Below are positions 7,261-15,725 of a stretch of DNA of 37,975 bases, piece by piece. Positions within the stretch are counted from its first letter, which is position 1; each line of letters begins with the position of its first letter. Source of the stretch: DASZTV01 sp035548125 (GTDB taxonomy: Bacteria > Actinomycetota > Actinomycetes > JAFAQI01); the NCBI GenBank assembly GCA_035548125.1, contig DASZTV010000030.1, positions 1-37,975 of the forward strand, read 5' to 3'. The notes below the pieces were generated by a model. It searched no databases. It saw only the letters and a program-made list of their open reading frames with translations, and was not told the DNA's origin. Position numbers and translations under genes: made by a program.

Positions 7261-10200
7261 TCAGCGGCGACGTGCATTCCGCCGGCGAGAACACTCTTGA
7301 GAGCCCCGCGCCTTCTGCCGGACAGGCGAGACGCCAAGGCCGACGTGAACATATGGCACCCAGTCGGCGGGCGGATCTCCGCCATTGATTGCGGCGACAA
7401 CGGTTGCTCGATACGCATGAAGGCTGTCGGTCTCAGCCAGTGCCTCGTAGAATCGTTGCGCGAATTGTCGTGCGCCGTCTGGGGAGACCAACGCAAGCGC
7501 CATGACGATCGAGTCGGTTCCGCGCGACTTCAAGGCGAGCGGGAACCCGTTCAGGTCACCGCGTCCGGGCGACGAATGTCCGAGGTTGCAGGCATTTACA
7601 AATGCGAGTTGGGGCCGGCATCCGGTACGCAGCCATTCCGCCGCCGAGACCTGTTGCGACTTCGAGAGTACTAGCGATGACTCGCTCGACTTCGGCCAAG
7701 GATGCAGCACACCGTGCGCAGCGACGTGCATCAGCCAGGGCCTGGCTGTTTCAGAGAGCAAGGCCGCTTTGCCGTCCGCTGCCGACTTAGGCCGCAACGA
7801 AACGTGCCCGGTCCGCTGCAAAATGTTGGCCACTTGTCTGGCCTCGGCTGGTGCATCGATTGAGGGGTCCCAGCCGCCGACCAGGGCCTCATGACCAGCC
7901 TTCCCGGCATCGTCTTCTGGTTCTGGCGAGGACAGAAAGGCCACTGAGGTGTTCTCAATCAGGTGATGCCCCTTCCACCTGGCGGCGTGCCAAGGAAGTG
8001 AACCGAACTCGCCGTGGGGTACGAATACAACGAAGTCGGTGGCCAAGAGGTCCGACCACATGGGCGCCAGAACTTCTCCCAGCCTGTCCAAAGCAGACAC
8101 AGGTTTGCCGCGTCGAGTCGGACGCAGTTCGCTCTCTAGCAGGAGGCGCAAAGGTTCTAGTTCGTCGCGGCGCAAGTCCAGCGGGCTCGCCGTGTGGGTA
8201 ATCCCTTGGCGACCGGATCTCTGGATGAGCGCCCACGGTTGACCCCCCGCGCCGTAGATCAACTGGATTGCAGCGAGCTCGCCTTGTAGACGGGACTGCC
8301 AGGCGTATGACTTCTCTCGCTGTCCGTTGGCGACATTGAGACGGGGGCGTTGCATGCGAGCGGTGATTGCCCGTAGCAGCGTTTCGTCGACATCGCTTGC
8401 TCCAGCCCGCTGACGGCGCCGCTCTACCAGCTCCAACTCCTCCACGAGGGAAGGATCAGCCCTGAGCCAGCGGGCCACAGCCACCAGCCCACACGCCGCG
8501 ACCTCGAACGCCTCCTTCCCAAAGCCGTTGGTGGCGAAATCTCCTGCCAACTCACGAGTTCTCTTGCCAACTTGGCGACACACCTCGAGGAGGTCAGCCG
8601 CACCAGACGCCATGGCGAAGGAGTCCGCCACAATGTCATGGATGGTGTCGGATATTGACGCGCTCGACGGAGCATGGTCTAACGCTCTGACGCATGGGAT
8701 GACCTCGCGCATTGTCCGCAGCGCCTCCCGTGGGCGAGTCGCCGCGACGGCTTCATGTATGGCGACTTGAGCAAGTTGTAGTCGGAGTCGCATGTCGCTC
8801 AGGGGGGCTAGTCGCAGTTGTTGAACCGCGATTTCGGGTAGCAAACTCGGCACGTATCCCCTTGCCAACTCCTCAGCGCTAAGAAGACAGACCGCCGCCA
8901 CTTGTACGTTGTTGGGTAAATCGAGGTACCAACTGGCTTCTCGCGGAGCCCTTCGCGGCGGGCGCCAGTCCTCTACCAACTTCAGCTGCTGAAGAAATTC
9001 GGCAGTGAATTCTGCGCCGTCGAGGATCGCACTGCTCGATCGTTTCAGCTCGAGAACGAGCCCCCAGACATGTTCCTTGGACAGCAAGAGACCAAGTGGA
9101 CCTCCATCCAGAGCTGGGGTTGCGTCCACACCTTCCCGACCCGCTCCGGTCGGTGCTTGCCGTAGCTCATGCAATGACAACCGATCATCCCGCTCGTTCG
9201 CGACGGCGAACTCCGTCTGTTCATTTCGGACATGGGGAATCGCATACTGACGCGTGGCGAGAAGACACTCCGCTTGCTGTTGCATGAACCATGCAGTCGT
9301 GGGCCTCCTCGAACGGGTGAGGAAGACCGATACCTTCCGGGCAAGGTCTGCAATACCCCTCATGATGCGATCACGATGAATGCGGGGGAAAGCGTCGTAC
9401 TCTCCTGCGAGCGCCTCTGCGATCAGGGCTTCGCAGAGTTGAAGCTGGCGGCCACGGTCGCTCTCGTTATGAGCGACCTTGACTCGAACGTCAACCGTGA
9501 AGTGATCGCCGCCAGCGCATGCAATCGCCGCCTCGCCGGCGGCGTGGCCGAGCTCATAGGCGCCGGAGTCGAACGCCGCGTGCATGGTTTCGACGAGGAA
9601 CCGGCTCGCCGATCTCCGAACAACATCCGGAATCACTTGAGGAAGACGTGCAATGCGCTCCATCAGGTTGTCACTCGCGCTCCCTTCTAACGCGAGCAGG
9701 ACATCGATCGTCGCGTTGGAAAGGATTTCGAGGCGCGCAATCGCGGAGGTGACGTAGCCGGCGAGCGGGGCCTCGTCGTCACGCCACAATTCGACCTCGC
9801 TGATCGCTACACCAAGGAGGTGGTAGACGAGGTTTGCTCGTGCCGTTTGCGTCAAACCGAGGACCCTGGTCTGATCGCATAACGCACGTCTGGCTATGAA
9901 GAGGCGTTCGAGCGCATCTCGTCGTCGCGCCTCCCGGATACTTGTGGGTAAATGTCCAACGCACGATGCAAATACCCTGGCAGCACGTCCGATCTGGCCG
10001 GCGGCCTCCGCGGTCGCCGCGTTTGGGAAGGACGCTGGCGCAAGCCAGGCCTCGTCCAAGTAGGACACGGCAGCCGCGGGGTCGTGTGACCAGTACACGA
10101 CGTTTGCGGCATCTGTAAGCAGCTGGAACCAGCCGCTACCCCGCCCGAACTTGGGACCAACGCGGTCGCGAAGGCCTTCAACAATCGAGCGCGCACAAGA

Positions 10201-10620
10201 CGCGCAACCGGTCCGATTTGAGCCGTGGTCCATTAGACGTTGGCCGACCTTATTCGCAAGATCGGACCCCGCGCCGCTCGGATCGATCTCGATCACGTCT
10301 GCGATGGCAGCGATTGCCTCGCTCACTGCATGATCGTCGTGAGGCCCTGCGGGTACCGCCCACACACTTAGGCGCTTGCGAAATGCTGGCGTCGCAGCCA
10401 GGCGCGCAAATAGGTCAGGGTCGTTGGTCGTCGTGTACGCAACCAACTTAGCCAGATCTGTGTCCCTTAGTGCGCCGTCGAACAGCCAGTTCGCGAGTCC
10501 GGTGGTGCGCAAACGCTCCGCTGCGGTTGCCGCCATAACGGCACCCGAGGGCGTAGTCATGTCCGCCCGCGTCACGTCTTCCTTCCACCCGTCGGTCGCC
10601 CGAAGTTGCGGATCAGTCAT
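7261..10620 (-). CDS. Large CHAT-domain protease, last gene of a sigma-linked operon
   Basis: A 1,119-residue protein. Residues 1 to about 800 are almost entirely helical (Ala/Leu/Arg-rich segments of TPR-like character), and the last 300 form a CHAT peptidase. His969 sits in LMHVAAHGVLH and Cys1011 in LAFVNACNLGH, the expected catalytic dyad, preceded by FVVFVPHGEFGSLPWHAA and followed by a conserved-looking end (ADWVPYVHVGLG) as in other CHAT proteins. I chose the ATG at 10620, which overlaps the upstream stop by 8 bases; an in-frame TTG-type extension to 10689 is unlikely. The operon carries a sigma-like gene and an unknown acidic protein. A helical-repeat/CHAT protease beside a sigma-like protein suggests proteolytic control of transcription. 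GC content looks lower than in the transfer genes, a sign of separate origin. Confidence 0.9.
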   Translation of the reverse strand: MTDPQLRATDGWKEDVTRADMTTPSGAVMAATAAERLRTTGLANWLFDGALRDTDLAKLVAYTTTNDPDLFARLAATPAFRKRLSVWAVPAGPHDDHAVSEAIAAIADVIEIDPSGAGSDLANKVGQRLMDHGSNRTGCASCARSIVEGLRDRVGPKFGRGSGWFQLLTDAANVVYWSHDPAAAVSYLDEAWLAPASFPNAATAEAAGQIGRAARVFASCVGHLPTSIREARRRDALERLFIARRALCDQTRVLGLTQTARANLVYHLLGVAISEVELWRDDEAPLAGYVTSAIARLEILSNATIDVLLALEGSASDNLMERIARLPQVIPDVVRRSASRFLVETMHAAFDSGAYELGHAAGEAAIACAGGDHFTVDVRVKVAHNESDRGRQLQLCEALIAEALAGEYDAFPRIHRDRIMRGIADLARKVSVFLTRSRRPTTAWFMQQQAECLLATRQYAIPHVRNEQTEFAVANERDDRLSLHELRQAPTGAGREGVDATPALDGGPLGLLLSKEHVWGLVLELKRSSSAILDGAEFTAEFLQQLKLVEDWRPPRRAPREASWYLDLPNNVQVAAVCLLSAEELARGYVPSLLPEIAVQQLRLAPLSDMRLRLQLAQVAIHEAVAATRPREALRTMREVIPCVRALDHAPSSASISDTIHDIVADSFAMASGAADLLEVCRQVGKRTRELAGDFATNGFGKEAFEVAACGLVAVARWLRADPSLVEELELVERRRQRAGASDVDETLLRAITARMQRPRLNVANGQREKSYAWQSRLQGELAAIQLIYGAGGQPWALIQRSGRQGITHTASPLDLRRDELEPLRLLLESELRPTRRGKPVSALDRLGEVLAPMWSDLLATDFVVFVPHGEFGSLPWHAARWKGHHLIENTSVAFLSSPEPEDDAGKAGHEALVGGWDPSIDAPAEARQVANILQRTGHVSLRPKSAADGKAALLSETARPWLMHVAAHGVLHPWPKSSESSLVLSKSQQVSAAEWLRTGCRPQLAFVNACNLGHSSPGRGDLNGFPLALKSRGTDSIVMALALVSPDGARQFAQRFYEALAETDSLHAYRATVVAAINGGDPPADWVPYVHVGLGVSPVRQKARGSQECSRRRNARRR

Positions 10621-11584
10621 TGGCCGTGTGATCGCGCAGGACCGCAAAGGAGAGTTGCAGACTCGGTGTGCTTCCACGCAGCGACACATCTCTCAATACG
10701 GCGAGCGCTGTCGTGCCAACAGGCCGAAGTCTCGCCGACTTCTCGGTGCCATCGCCGCTACGAACTATGACCGCGATGCGCCGGGCCAAGCTCGCATCCC
10801 ATACGGGCGCAAGGACTGTGACCTGAGCGGCATCGTCCAGTACGTCGACCTCAAGGTCAACGTCCGCACCTAGGCCCCACGCTTGTATCCCGTCGACACG
10901 CAAGGTTCGAGTGGTGGCCATCTGCGGGAGGTGCGCGCGTGCCAGCGACATGCGGCTCTCCTGCATGAGCCACTGCTCAACATCGGTTACGAAGGCCTCG
11001 GCGATGACGGACTCAACTTGAGTATTAGGTTCGGGATCAAAGTCGGTCAGCCCCTCCTCTGAAACGAGCGACACGTCGGTCGTGCTGGAGTCGGTGACCG
11101 CAGGTCCCTTGGCGACGTCAAACTCGACTGTGGCAAGGACTGCTGCGCTCATCTGCATGGCCACTTGCGCCTGTGCCAGTCTGTAATGCCACCTGTAGTC
11201 GGAGCGTGACACCAGCGGTAGGCCGCGATTCACCCCGGGTAGATCGAGGGCTCGGAGATCCGCGTCTACATCATCGACGAGCACCTCAAGCATCGCCATC
11301 ACGTCATCGGGAAGGGTCGTGACTTGTACCTGAAACTGGCTGCGCAAGGCGGTGAAATCGAGGTCTGAGTGAATGACCAACGGATACGAGGTGCCCGAGA
11401 TTTCCTCCGACACGACCAGGTCGTCTTGGGTCGCAAGGTCCGGCTCGGCGTCGACGAGTAGACACACGACGACGTCGTCGAGTGGAGCCATGACCAGGCC
11501 GAGAGCTGCAACCGGGGTCGTTGTGTCCGAAACGACACGCCAGATTTGCCCGGCAACATGCTTGTGCGAGTCGAGACTTGTCAC
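10613..11584 (-). CDS. Unknown acidic protein between CHAT protease and sigma-like gene
   Basis: A 323-residue acidic protein with a GTG start at 11584 that overlaps the sigma-like stop by 4 bases (GTGA); its own stop overlaps the CHAT start. The first 120 residues form alternating beta strands and helices (VAALGLVMAPLDDVVVCLLVD, DDLVVSEEI). The middle, about 175-200, is a low-complexity acidic/Ser/Thr stretch (TDSSTTDVSLVSEEG) that could be a flexible linker, and the last 90 look like a beta domain (DVDLEVDVLDDAAQVTVLAP). I do not recognise a family. From position it could be the protease substrate, or a partner (anti-sigma) of the sigma-like protein; that is inference only. No membrane segment is visible. 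Confidence 0.8.
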   Translation of the reverse strand: MTSLDSHKHVAGQIWRVVSDTTTPVAALGLVMAPLDDVVVCLLVDAEPDLATQDDLVVSEEISGTSYPLVIHSDLDFTALRSQFQVQVTTLPDDVMAMLEVLVDDVDADLRALDLPGVNRGLPLVSRSDYRWHYRLAQAQVAMQMSAAVLATVEFDVAKGPAVTDSSTTDVSLVSEEGLTDFDPEPNTQVESVIAEAFVTDVEQWLMQESRMSLARAHLPQMATTRTLRVDGIQAWGLGADVDLEVDVLDDAAQVTVLAPVWDASLARRIAVIVRSGDGTEKSARLRPVGTTALAVLRDVSLRGSTPSLQLSFAVLRDHTAND

Positions 11585-12561
11585 TGGGCACTACCTTGTC
11601 GGTCGACGACGGCATGGAGCACCTGTGTGTGAAGAGTGTTCAAAGTGAGCTCCGCCGTCTCGTCATCGAGATCACTCAGGGTGGGCTTCATCTGTTCAAA
11701 CAAGTCGCCCCGCCACTTGTAGATGCTGGTCCTAGAAACTCCGAAGTCGTTGGCGAGTTCCTGCAATGGACGCCAGCACAGCAGACCGCACAGTAGGCGC
11801 TGCTGCCTCTCGTCGAGCCGCGCCAATATGGAACGGCTTAGGTCCCCTGCGATGACTAGCGCCTCTACCTTCGTGGTGGGTTCAATGCGGTCTTGGGACC
11901 GTTCTTCATGCTCAAGGCGAGGAAGGCTCCAAGGTGTCAACACGCGCTCTAGGACATGATCGAGTTCGCGTCGTGTCACACCGCCCGGAAGTGCCTTCGC
12001 GAGCGCGGCCACCAAGTGCTGTAGTCCCGTTTCGTCGTATAGGGATGGCCACCGGTGTTCGACCCGATGAACCTCTTGCTGAGGTACCACGGCGGCGAGT
12101 CGTGCGGCATCAACAAGCTCGGCTGATGTCGCTTCGCGCGCCAGGTCGTCTGGCGACGCGATCCATCGCGGAGGCAACCATCCCGGGGCGGATGACCACG
12201 ATCTGGCAACAGAGTCCAGAAGTCGGTCACCAACGTTGTCCGCCACAGAGCGTCTGAGGCGACGCGCCAACACGATTGTTACGTTGAGGGGTAGTAGGCG
12301 ACGCAGATCGGTGACGGTGTTGGCGGTGGAGAATAGGTAGTCGATGCGACGCTCGGCGAGCAGCCGATCATGCACGACGTCTTGAACAAGATCCTCGATG
12401 GCACGCGCGTCCCACACGCGAGTCTCGGAGTAGCGTGATGCTGGGTATCTAGTAGCCGTGGTCCTCACTGCGTCGGTGACAAGTCGGAGAATGCCAGGAC
12501 CAAGCCGCTCGCGTCGATACTCCTCAAGGAGTTGATCGAACAGTCCCTCGTCGTCATTCAT
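11581..12561 (-). CDS. Sigma-factor-like DNA-binding protein
   Basis: A 326-residue protein with two features of the sigma-70 family. Near residues 50-110 there is a region-2-like helix set (AIEDLVQDVVHDRLL ... LRRLLPLNVTIVLARRLRR), and near 264-289 a clear region-4-like helix-turn-helix (WRPLQELANDFGVSRTSIY). The gap between the two is longer than in ECF sigma factors and has no named domain. I chose the ATG at 12561, overlapping the upstream stop by 8 bases; a TTG at 12579 is the alternative. It likely binds DNA, with or without RNA polymerase, and may drive its own operon or a response regulon. It could instead be a plain regulator that reuses sigma parts. Coupling to a CHAT protease gene two positions downstream is the notable context. 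Confidence 0.75.
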   Translation of the reverse strand: MNDDEGLFDQLLEEYRRERLGPGILRLVTDAVRTTATRYPASRYSETRVWDARAIEDLVQDVVHDRLLAERRIDYLFSTANTVTDLRRLLPLNVTIVLARRLRRSVADNVGDRLLDSVARSWSSAPGWLPPRWIASPDDLAREATSAELVDAARLAAVVPQQEVHRVEHRWPSLYDETGLQHLVAALAKALPGGVTRRELDHVLERVLTPWSLPRLEHEERSQDRIEPTTKVEALVIAGDLSRSILARLDERQQRLLCGLLCWRPLQELANDFGVSRTSIYKWRGDLFEQMKPTLSDLDDETAELTLNTLHTQVLHAVVDRQGSAQ

Positions 12562-12976
12562 CGCGCTCAGACTGCTCAAGGGGGCGGTGTTGCGAGGCGC
12601 TGGTCGGCGAATGCAGTCGGAGCCTCTCTACGACTGCGTCGTCGGGTTCGAGGCAACTGTAGTTGTGGTCCCGCAAGTCGTCCGCCGGGACATGGATTGT
12701 GACCCGCGTTAGTACGCGACCATCCTTATTGATCGCGCACCCGACTTGCGTGACCTCATGAGTATGCGCCTCATGCCGCACACTGTTTCGTGCCGATCCT
12801 GAGCCAGTCGTGCGGGCGAATCCGCGGGCGAGCGGTCCGCCAGTCCGGCTCAGGAGGACCCACGGTCTCACGCCGGCCTTCTTGGACACGTGCAAGATCG
12901 ACTCAGGTAGCAGAAACCAGCTACCCGGCTGATATTCCATCCCAAGTCGTTCCAAGACCAGATCCCAATCGACCAC
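12554..12976 (-). CDS. Small barrel-like protein, first gene of the CHAT-sigma operon
   Basis: A 140-residue protein with a GTG start at 12976 behind GGGAGGGG. The middle (VRPWVLLSRTGG ... GFARTT ... CAINKDGRVLTRVTIHVP) has the strand pattern of the PemK/MazF SH3-like barrel, in which a small protein binds or cuts RNA; the first 35 residues form an added helical cap (WDLVLERLG). The similarity is by eye and weak, and no catalytic set can be assigned with confidence. It opens the four-gene coupled operon, and its stop overlaps the sigma-like start. It might be a toxin-like effector, a sensor, or an unrelated small beta protein. Confidence 0.6.
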   Translation of the reverse strand: MVDWDLVLERLGMEYQPGSWFLLPESILHVSKKAGVRPWVLLSRTGGPLARGFARTTGSGSARNSVRHEAHTHEVTQVGCAINKDGRVLTRVTIHVPADDLRDHNYSCLEPDDAVVERLRLHSPTSASQHRPLEQSERDE

Positions 12977-13318
12977 GTGGCCACCCCTCCCGCAATATGC
13001 TCTCGCAGCCGGGTCATGCTGTAACAGGGACTCGTGACGCGATCCAGCGGTGCCGCCGCTGCTGATTCCGGTGGCGAGCCACGCTCGTGACTCACTCTAG
13101 AAGTCGCTCCTCCCAACTCGGGGGTCGTCGACGGTCATCACCAACGTCTACAAGGGTGCACCCGGAGGTTGTGAGCAGTTCCGGACACGAGGAACTTCGT
13201 GCCTCGGGCCAGGCCTGCCGTGGGGCGCATCATCCTCTCCGCGGCGGGCGCCTGTCAGAAGTCCGACCCATGGCGCCTCTGACGGGCATCTGGGCTGTGA
13301 TTGGAGAGGAGTGCCGTC
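12977..13318. promoter_or_regulatory. Divergent intergenic region of the CHAT-sigma operon
   Basis: About 340 bases between the GTG of the four-gene operon (minus) and the GTG of a Cys-rich miniprotein (plus). Promoters for both should lie here. I cannot pick -35/-10 boxes with confidence. Confidence 0.35.
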
Positions 13319-13501
13319 GTGAAACTGGGCCGGAAAACCAGTAAGCGGTGCAAGTGGTGTCGTGACTGGCAGGTGTACACATGCGGTTACGCGCCCCATC
13401 GCGGTGTTGGCGGCCGTTTGAGTTGTTCGCAATGCCGCAACCACGACGTCGTTTGTGCGAGCAGCAAGCACCCTCGGAATAAGCCGGTCTACGACTGCTA
13501 G
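13319..13501 (+). CDS. Cys-rich miniprotein (zinc-ribbon-like), 60 aa
   Basis: A GTG start at 13319 follows GGAGAGGAG at ideal spacing. The 60 residues hold seven Cys, arranged as CKWC near residue 11, CGYA, CSQC and three single Cys, with many Arg and Lys, as in small zinc-binding or nucleic-acid-binding proteins. No family is recognised. It stands alone, divergent from the CHAT-sigma operon. Cys spacing of the CxxC...CxxC type supports a zinc knuckle, but metal binding is inferred. Confidence 0.6.
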   Translation: MKLGRKTSKRCKWCRDWQVYTCGYAPHRGVGGRLSCSQCRNHDVVCASSKHPRNKPVYDC

Positions 13502-14151
13502 GCCTCTGGGCGGTGTGCCTCTCGCGGTGTTGGCGGTAACGCTGGTCTGGTGAAACGATTCGTCGAGTGCGCGCGGCGCGCGGCCGAGGAAACACCGCCG
13601 GCGTGACCCGCCCGGCAAGATCGAGGCGTGAGACCGGTGGGCCGAACGCGTCGATAGCGACCCCCTCAGCGTCGAGGTTGTGCGGCGTCGTAAGCGACCA
13701 TCACGGGTGATCACCGCGCTGTGTATGACAGGGCGCCTGACCCCCGACGGACCACGGCACGCTGATTGAGAGGTCTCCTCCCGGGGACGGCGGCAGCGCT
13801 GGAGCATCGTTGGGCTTGTGGCGCGACCCCCGCCCTGATCTGCCCGACACCGAACCGTCCCTTTCTTGGATCTGGCTGACGTGGATGACATCCACGGCCG
13901 ACTAGGCCTAGGCGGATCAAGTAGTCGCCGGACGCGGAATCGCGCTTACCGTCGGAGAGCCCAACGCCGCACCTTGGCTGACACTTCGAAGGGCTGATCG
14001 CTCATCTGCTGGTTGTCCCGACATGCGGCTATCGGTGAAGCAGTCGCGGAAAGCTCGATCCGAGGCCACCGGTGCCCGAGCCAGGTCGGCCCGGCGGCGA
14101 GGTTCAACGCTGTGCGAGGTTCAACGCTGTTACCGCCTTCGCGCCCTCAGA
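13502..14151. other. 650-base gap with no supported gene
   Basis: Frames here are Arg-rich and lack ribosome sites. The only structure I see is a perfect tandem duplication near its right end. Fragments may be worn remnants of older genes, but nothing is recognisable. Confidence 0.4.
14097..14130. repeat. Perfect tandem 17-bp duplication
   Basis: The 17-base unit GCGAGGTTCAACGCTGT at 14097-14113 is repeated without change at 14114-14130. It looks like a recent slippage event in non-coding DNA. With only two copies it is not an iteron array. Confidence 0.85.
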
Positions 14152-15039
14152 TCAATCGGCATGCTTCGTCTGATCTGCAGCTTCTGGGCAGGACAGGTCA
14201 GTATCGAGTTCGAGAGTGAGATCCCGCTCGCAATAAAGCTCTGCATCAAGCAGGAACTCACCGAGAGCATTCAGCGTGGCTCGCGCGCCTGCCGCCCATC
14301 CGCCTTCGAGTGCGGCGTCCATCCACTCATGGTCGTCGATTGTGATATTCACCTTGCGGCGGAGTGAGTCGAAGTCCTGCTCTATGCCTTCACCGCGGTC
14401 GAAGACCCACTCAAGAAGGGCGCGCATAGGAACGTATACGCGGTCCGCGACTTCGGCTCGGTCCCCTTCCGGCAGCAGCCGGAGCATCCGGGGGCCCGGG
14501 TCGTCAAACGACGTCGCGCTGTTCAGTACCTCTAAGTGGTTTCTTCCTGCTCCAGTCCTCACTTGAATCGCGCGTGCACGGTGGACATAAAGACGAAGGC
14601 AGAACTCGTCGCTGGTGAGGACACTCCTGGTTGAGTCGAACTCACCGGATGAATACTCGAGCTCGGCGGCTCCGCTCGCTACTAGCGCTTGCCTGAAGGC
14701 TGGGTTCTCGGCGAGCGCCGAGAAGGCTCTGTCGAGTAGCCCCTGGTATGCCCAACCCGACCGCTCGTAGGGCTCTCCGCGCCACCACAGGGTCTGCGTA
14801 TTCATCCAGTCGAGACCTTCGCCGCTGAACAGCGGCGTCTCCGTACCGCGCAGGCTACAGATCTGGACCTGCTGCGCTTCGTCGGCGACCTTCACGGCTT
14901 CAAGAAACGCCTGCATGCAACCGCACGACACCCCATCGAGCATGAACGGATTGTCCGCTCGGTTGGATAACGCAGATGCCGGGTACGGCGCCCGCCAATG
15001 GATGTCCACCTGGTCAGCGTGACAGATGTGCAGCGGCAT
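14152..15039 (-). CDS. NADAR-like protein (ADP-ribose / N-glycosidase fold)
   Basis: A 295-residue protein. Its N-terminal half follows the layout of the NADAR superfamily, in which proteins hydrolyse N-glycosidic bonds of ADP-ribose derivatives; some members remove ADP-ribose from guanine in DNA as antitoxins. Visible points are ALSNRADNPFMLDG (the LSNF...DG strand), a helix with FLEAVKVADE in place of the E..QA.K helix, a central W-rich segment (LDWMNTQTLWW), and LLDRAFSALAENPAFRQALV followed by ASGAAELEYSSG, the usual KF..NP.L...LL.TG..L pattern. The last 100 residues are an extra acidic domain. I use the ATG at 15039; a TTG at 15081 is possible. An unknown gene lies just upstream on the same strand. 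The assignment is by eye and moderate. Confidence 0.55.
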   Translation of the reverse strand: MPLHICHADQVDIHWRAPYPASALSNRADNPFMLDGVSCGCMQAFLEAVKVADEAQQVQICSLRGTETPLFSGEGLDWMNTQTLWWRGEPYERSGWAYQGLLDRAFSALAENPAFRQALVASGAAELEYSSGEFDSTRSVLTSDEFCLRLYVHRARAIQVRTGAGRNHLEVLNSATSFDDPGPRMLRLLPEGDRAEVADRVYVPMRALLEWVFDRGEGIEQDFDSLRRKVNITIDDHEWMDAALEGGWAAGARATLNALGEFLLDAELYCERDLTLELDTDLSCPEAADQTKHAD

Positions 15040-15110
15040 GTCCTCGTCGTTCGTTGTGCTGCTGGCGGCGCCGCGCGCCAAGACCTCGCCGCCCTAGGCT
15101 CTTGAGCGTC

Positions 15111-15602
15111 TCATCGCCGAAGCGAAGTTCGTGCACGTCGAGGAAGAAACACCTCTAAGGAATCTCGATCGCGCCATCGAGGCCCGGAGGCCCCGCGATA
15201 CTCGACCTTGTCGACCCCCCGGGCTATGAGCAGTTCAGCGAACTTGATCGCGTCCATACGAATCCACTCATCACCTCCGAGAATGTGCCCACTCGGCGCA
15301 ACGTGGCAATAGAGGTCCCCCTCGTACCAGAAATGCCGCAGCGGGTATCGGTGCCGCACCGATCGGAGCCAGTCCTCGCGATCGACGATGACGTCGGGCA
15401 ACCCCTCAACTGAAGCGTGCTTCAACCGCTTCGGGAGAAGATCCACCCACTGGTGCCCGTAGTAGAACGCATCGTCGAAGCCATACGGGAATGCCCACAT
15501 GCCGTGTGCCTCGGGCGCGGCCGGCCAGCGGCCCTGAGGACGATGGTTGAGGCCTCCGAGCCTCGTAAGGCGAAGGCGCCCGCCGCGAACCGAGAGATGC
15601 AC
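15111..15602 (-). CDS. Unknown 163-aa protein upstream of the NADAR-like gene
   Basis: A protein with many aromatic residues (MWAFPYGFDDAFYYGHQWVD, RYPLRHFWYEGDLYCHV), unlike any family I can name firmly. The GTG at 15602 lacks a good ribosome site, and coding-like sequence (ELPTCEPDYVHLS) continues upstream without an ATG, so the true start is uncertain. The 3' end is also doubtful: after VDKVEYRG the natural-looking continuation (GLDGAIEIP, then FFLDVHELRFGDETLK) lies in another frame and would run into the NADAR-like gene. A frameshift near the GGGG at about 15190 may have cut the protein short. Its place before a NADAR-like gene makes a toxin or ADP-ribosyltransferase role conceivable, but nothing in the sequence proves it. 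Confidence 0.55.
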   Translation of the reverse strand: MHLSVRGGRLRLTRLGGLNHRPQGRWPAAPEAHGMWAFPYGFDDAFYYGHQWVDLLPKRLKHASVEGLPDVIVDREDWLRSVRHRYPLRHFWYEGDLYCHVAPSGHILGGDEWIRMDAIKFAELLIARGVDKVEYRGASGPRWRDRDSLEVFLPRRARTSLRR

Positions 15603-15659
15603 GTAGTCAGGCTCGCACGTCGGCAGTTCGCGGGGACGACGATGAGCTCCGCAGTCGTG

Positions 15660-15698
15660 AAGGGGACGTGACCGGTCGAGATCCGGTCACGTCCCCTT
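15660..15698. terminator. Perfect 16-bp hairpin terminator
   Basis: Arms 15660-15675 and 15683-15698 are perfect inverted repeats around a 7-base loop. It sits just after the stop of the 45-aa gene on the minus strand and before the next minus-strand gene, so it should end the small gene's transcript. A T pair but no long T-run follows. Confidence 0.8.
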
Positions 15699-15725
15699 GC
15701 TCGCGGCGCCCCTTCGCGTCACTAG

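Noticed and set aside
13148..13891. 247-codon minus-strand frame over the Cys-rich miniprotein
   Set aside because: Arg/Ser/Thr-rich without domain features, and it overlaps a plus-strand gene that has a strong ribosome site.
14097..14130. Start of a CRISPR array or iteron cluster
   Set aside because: Only two copies, with no spacer and no further repeats. No CRISPR array or cas gene was seen anywhere in the window.
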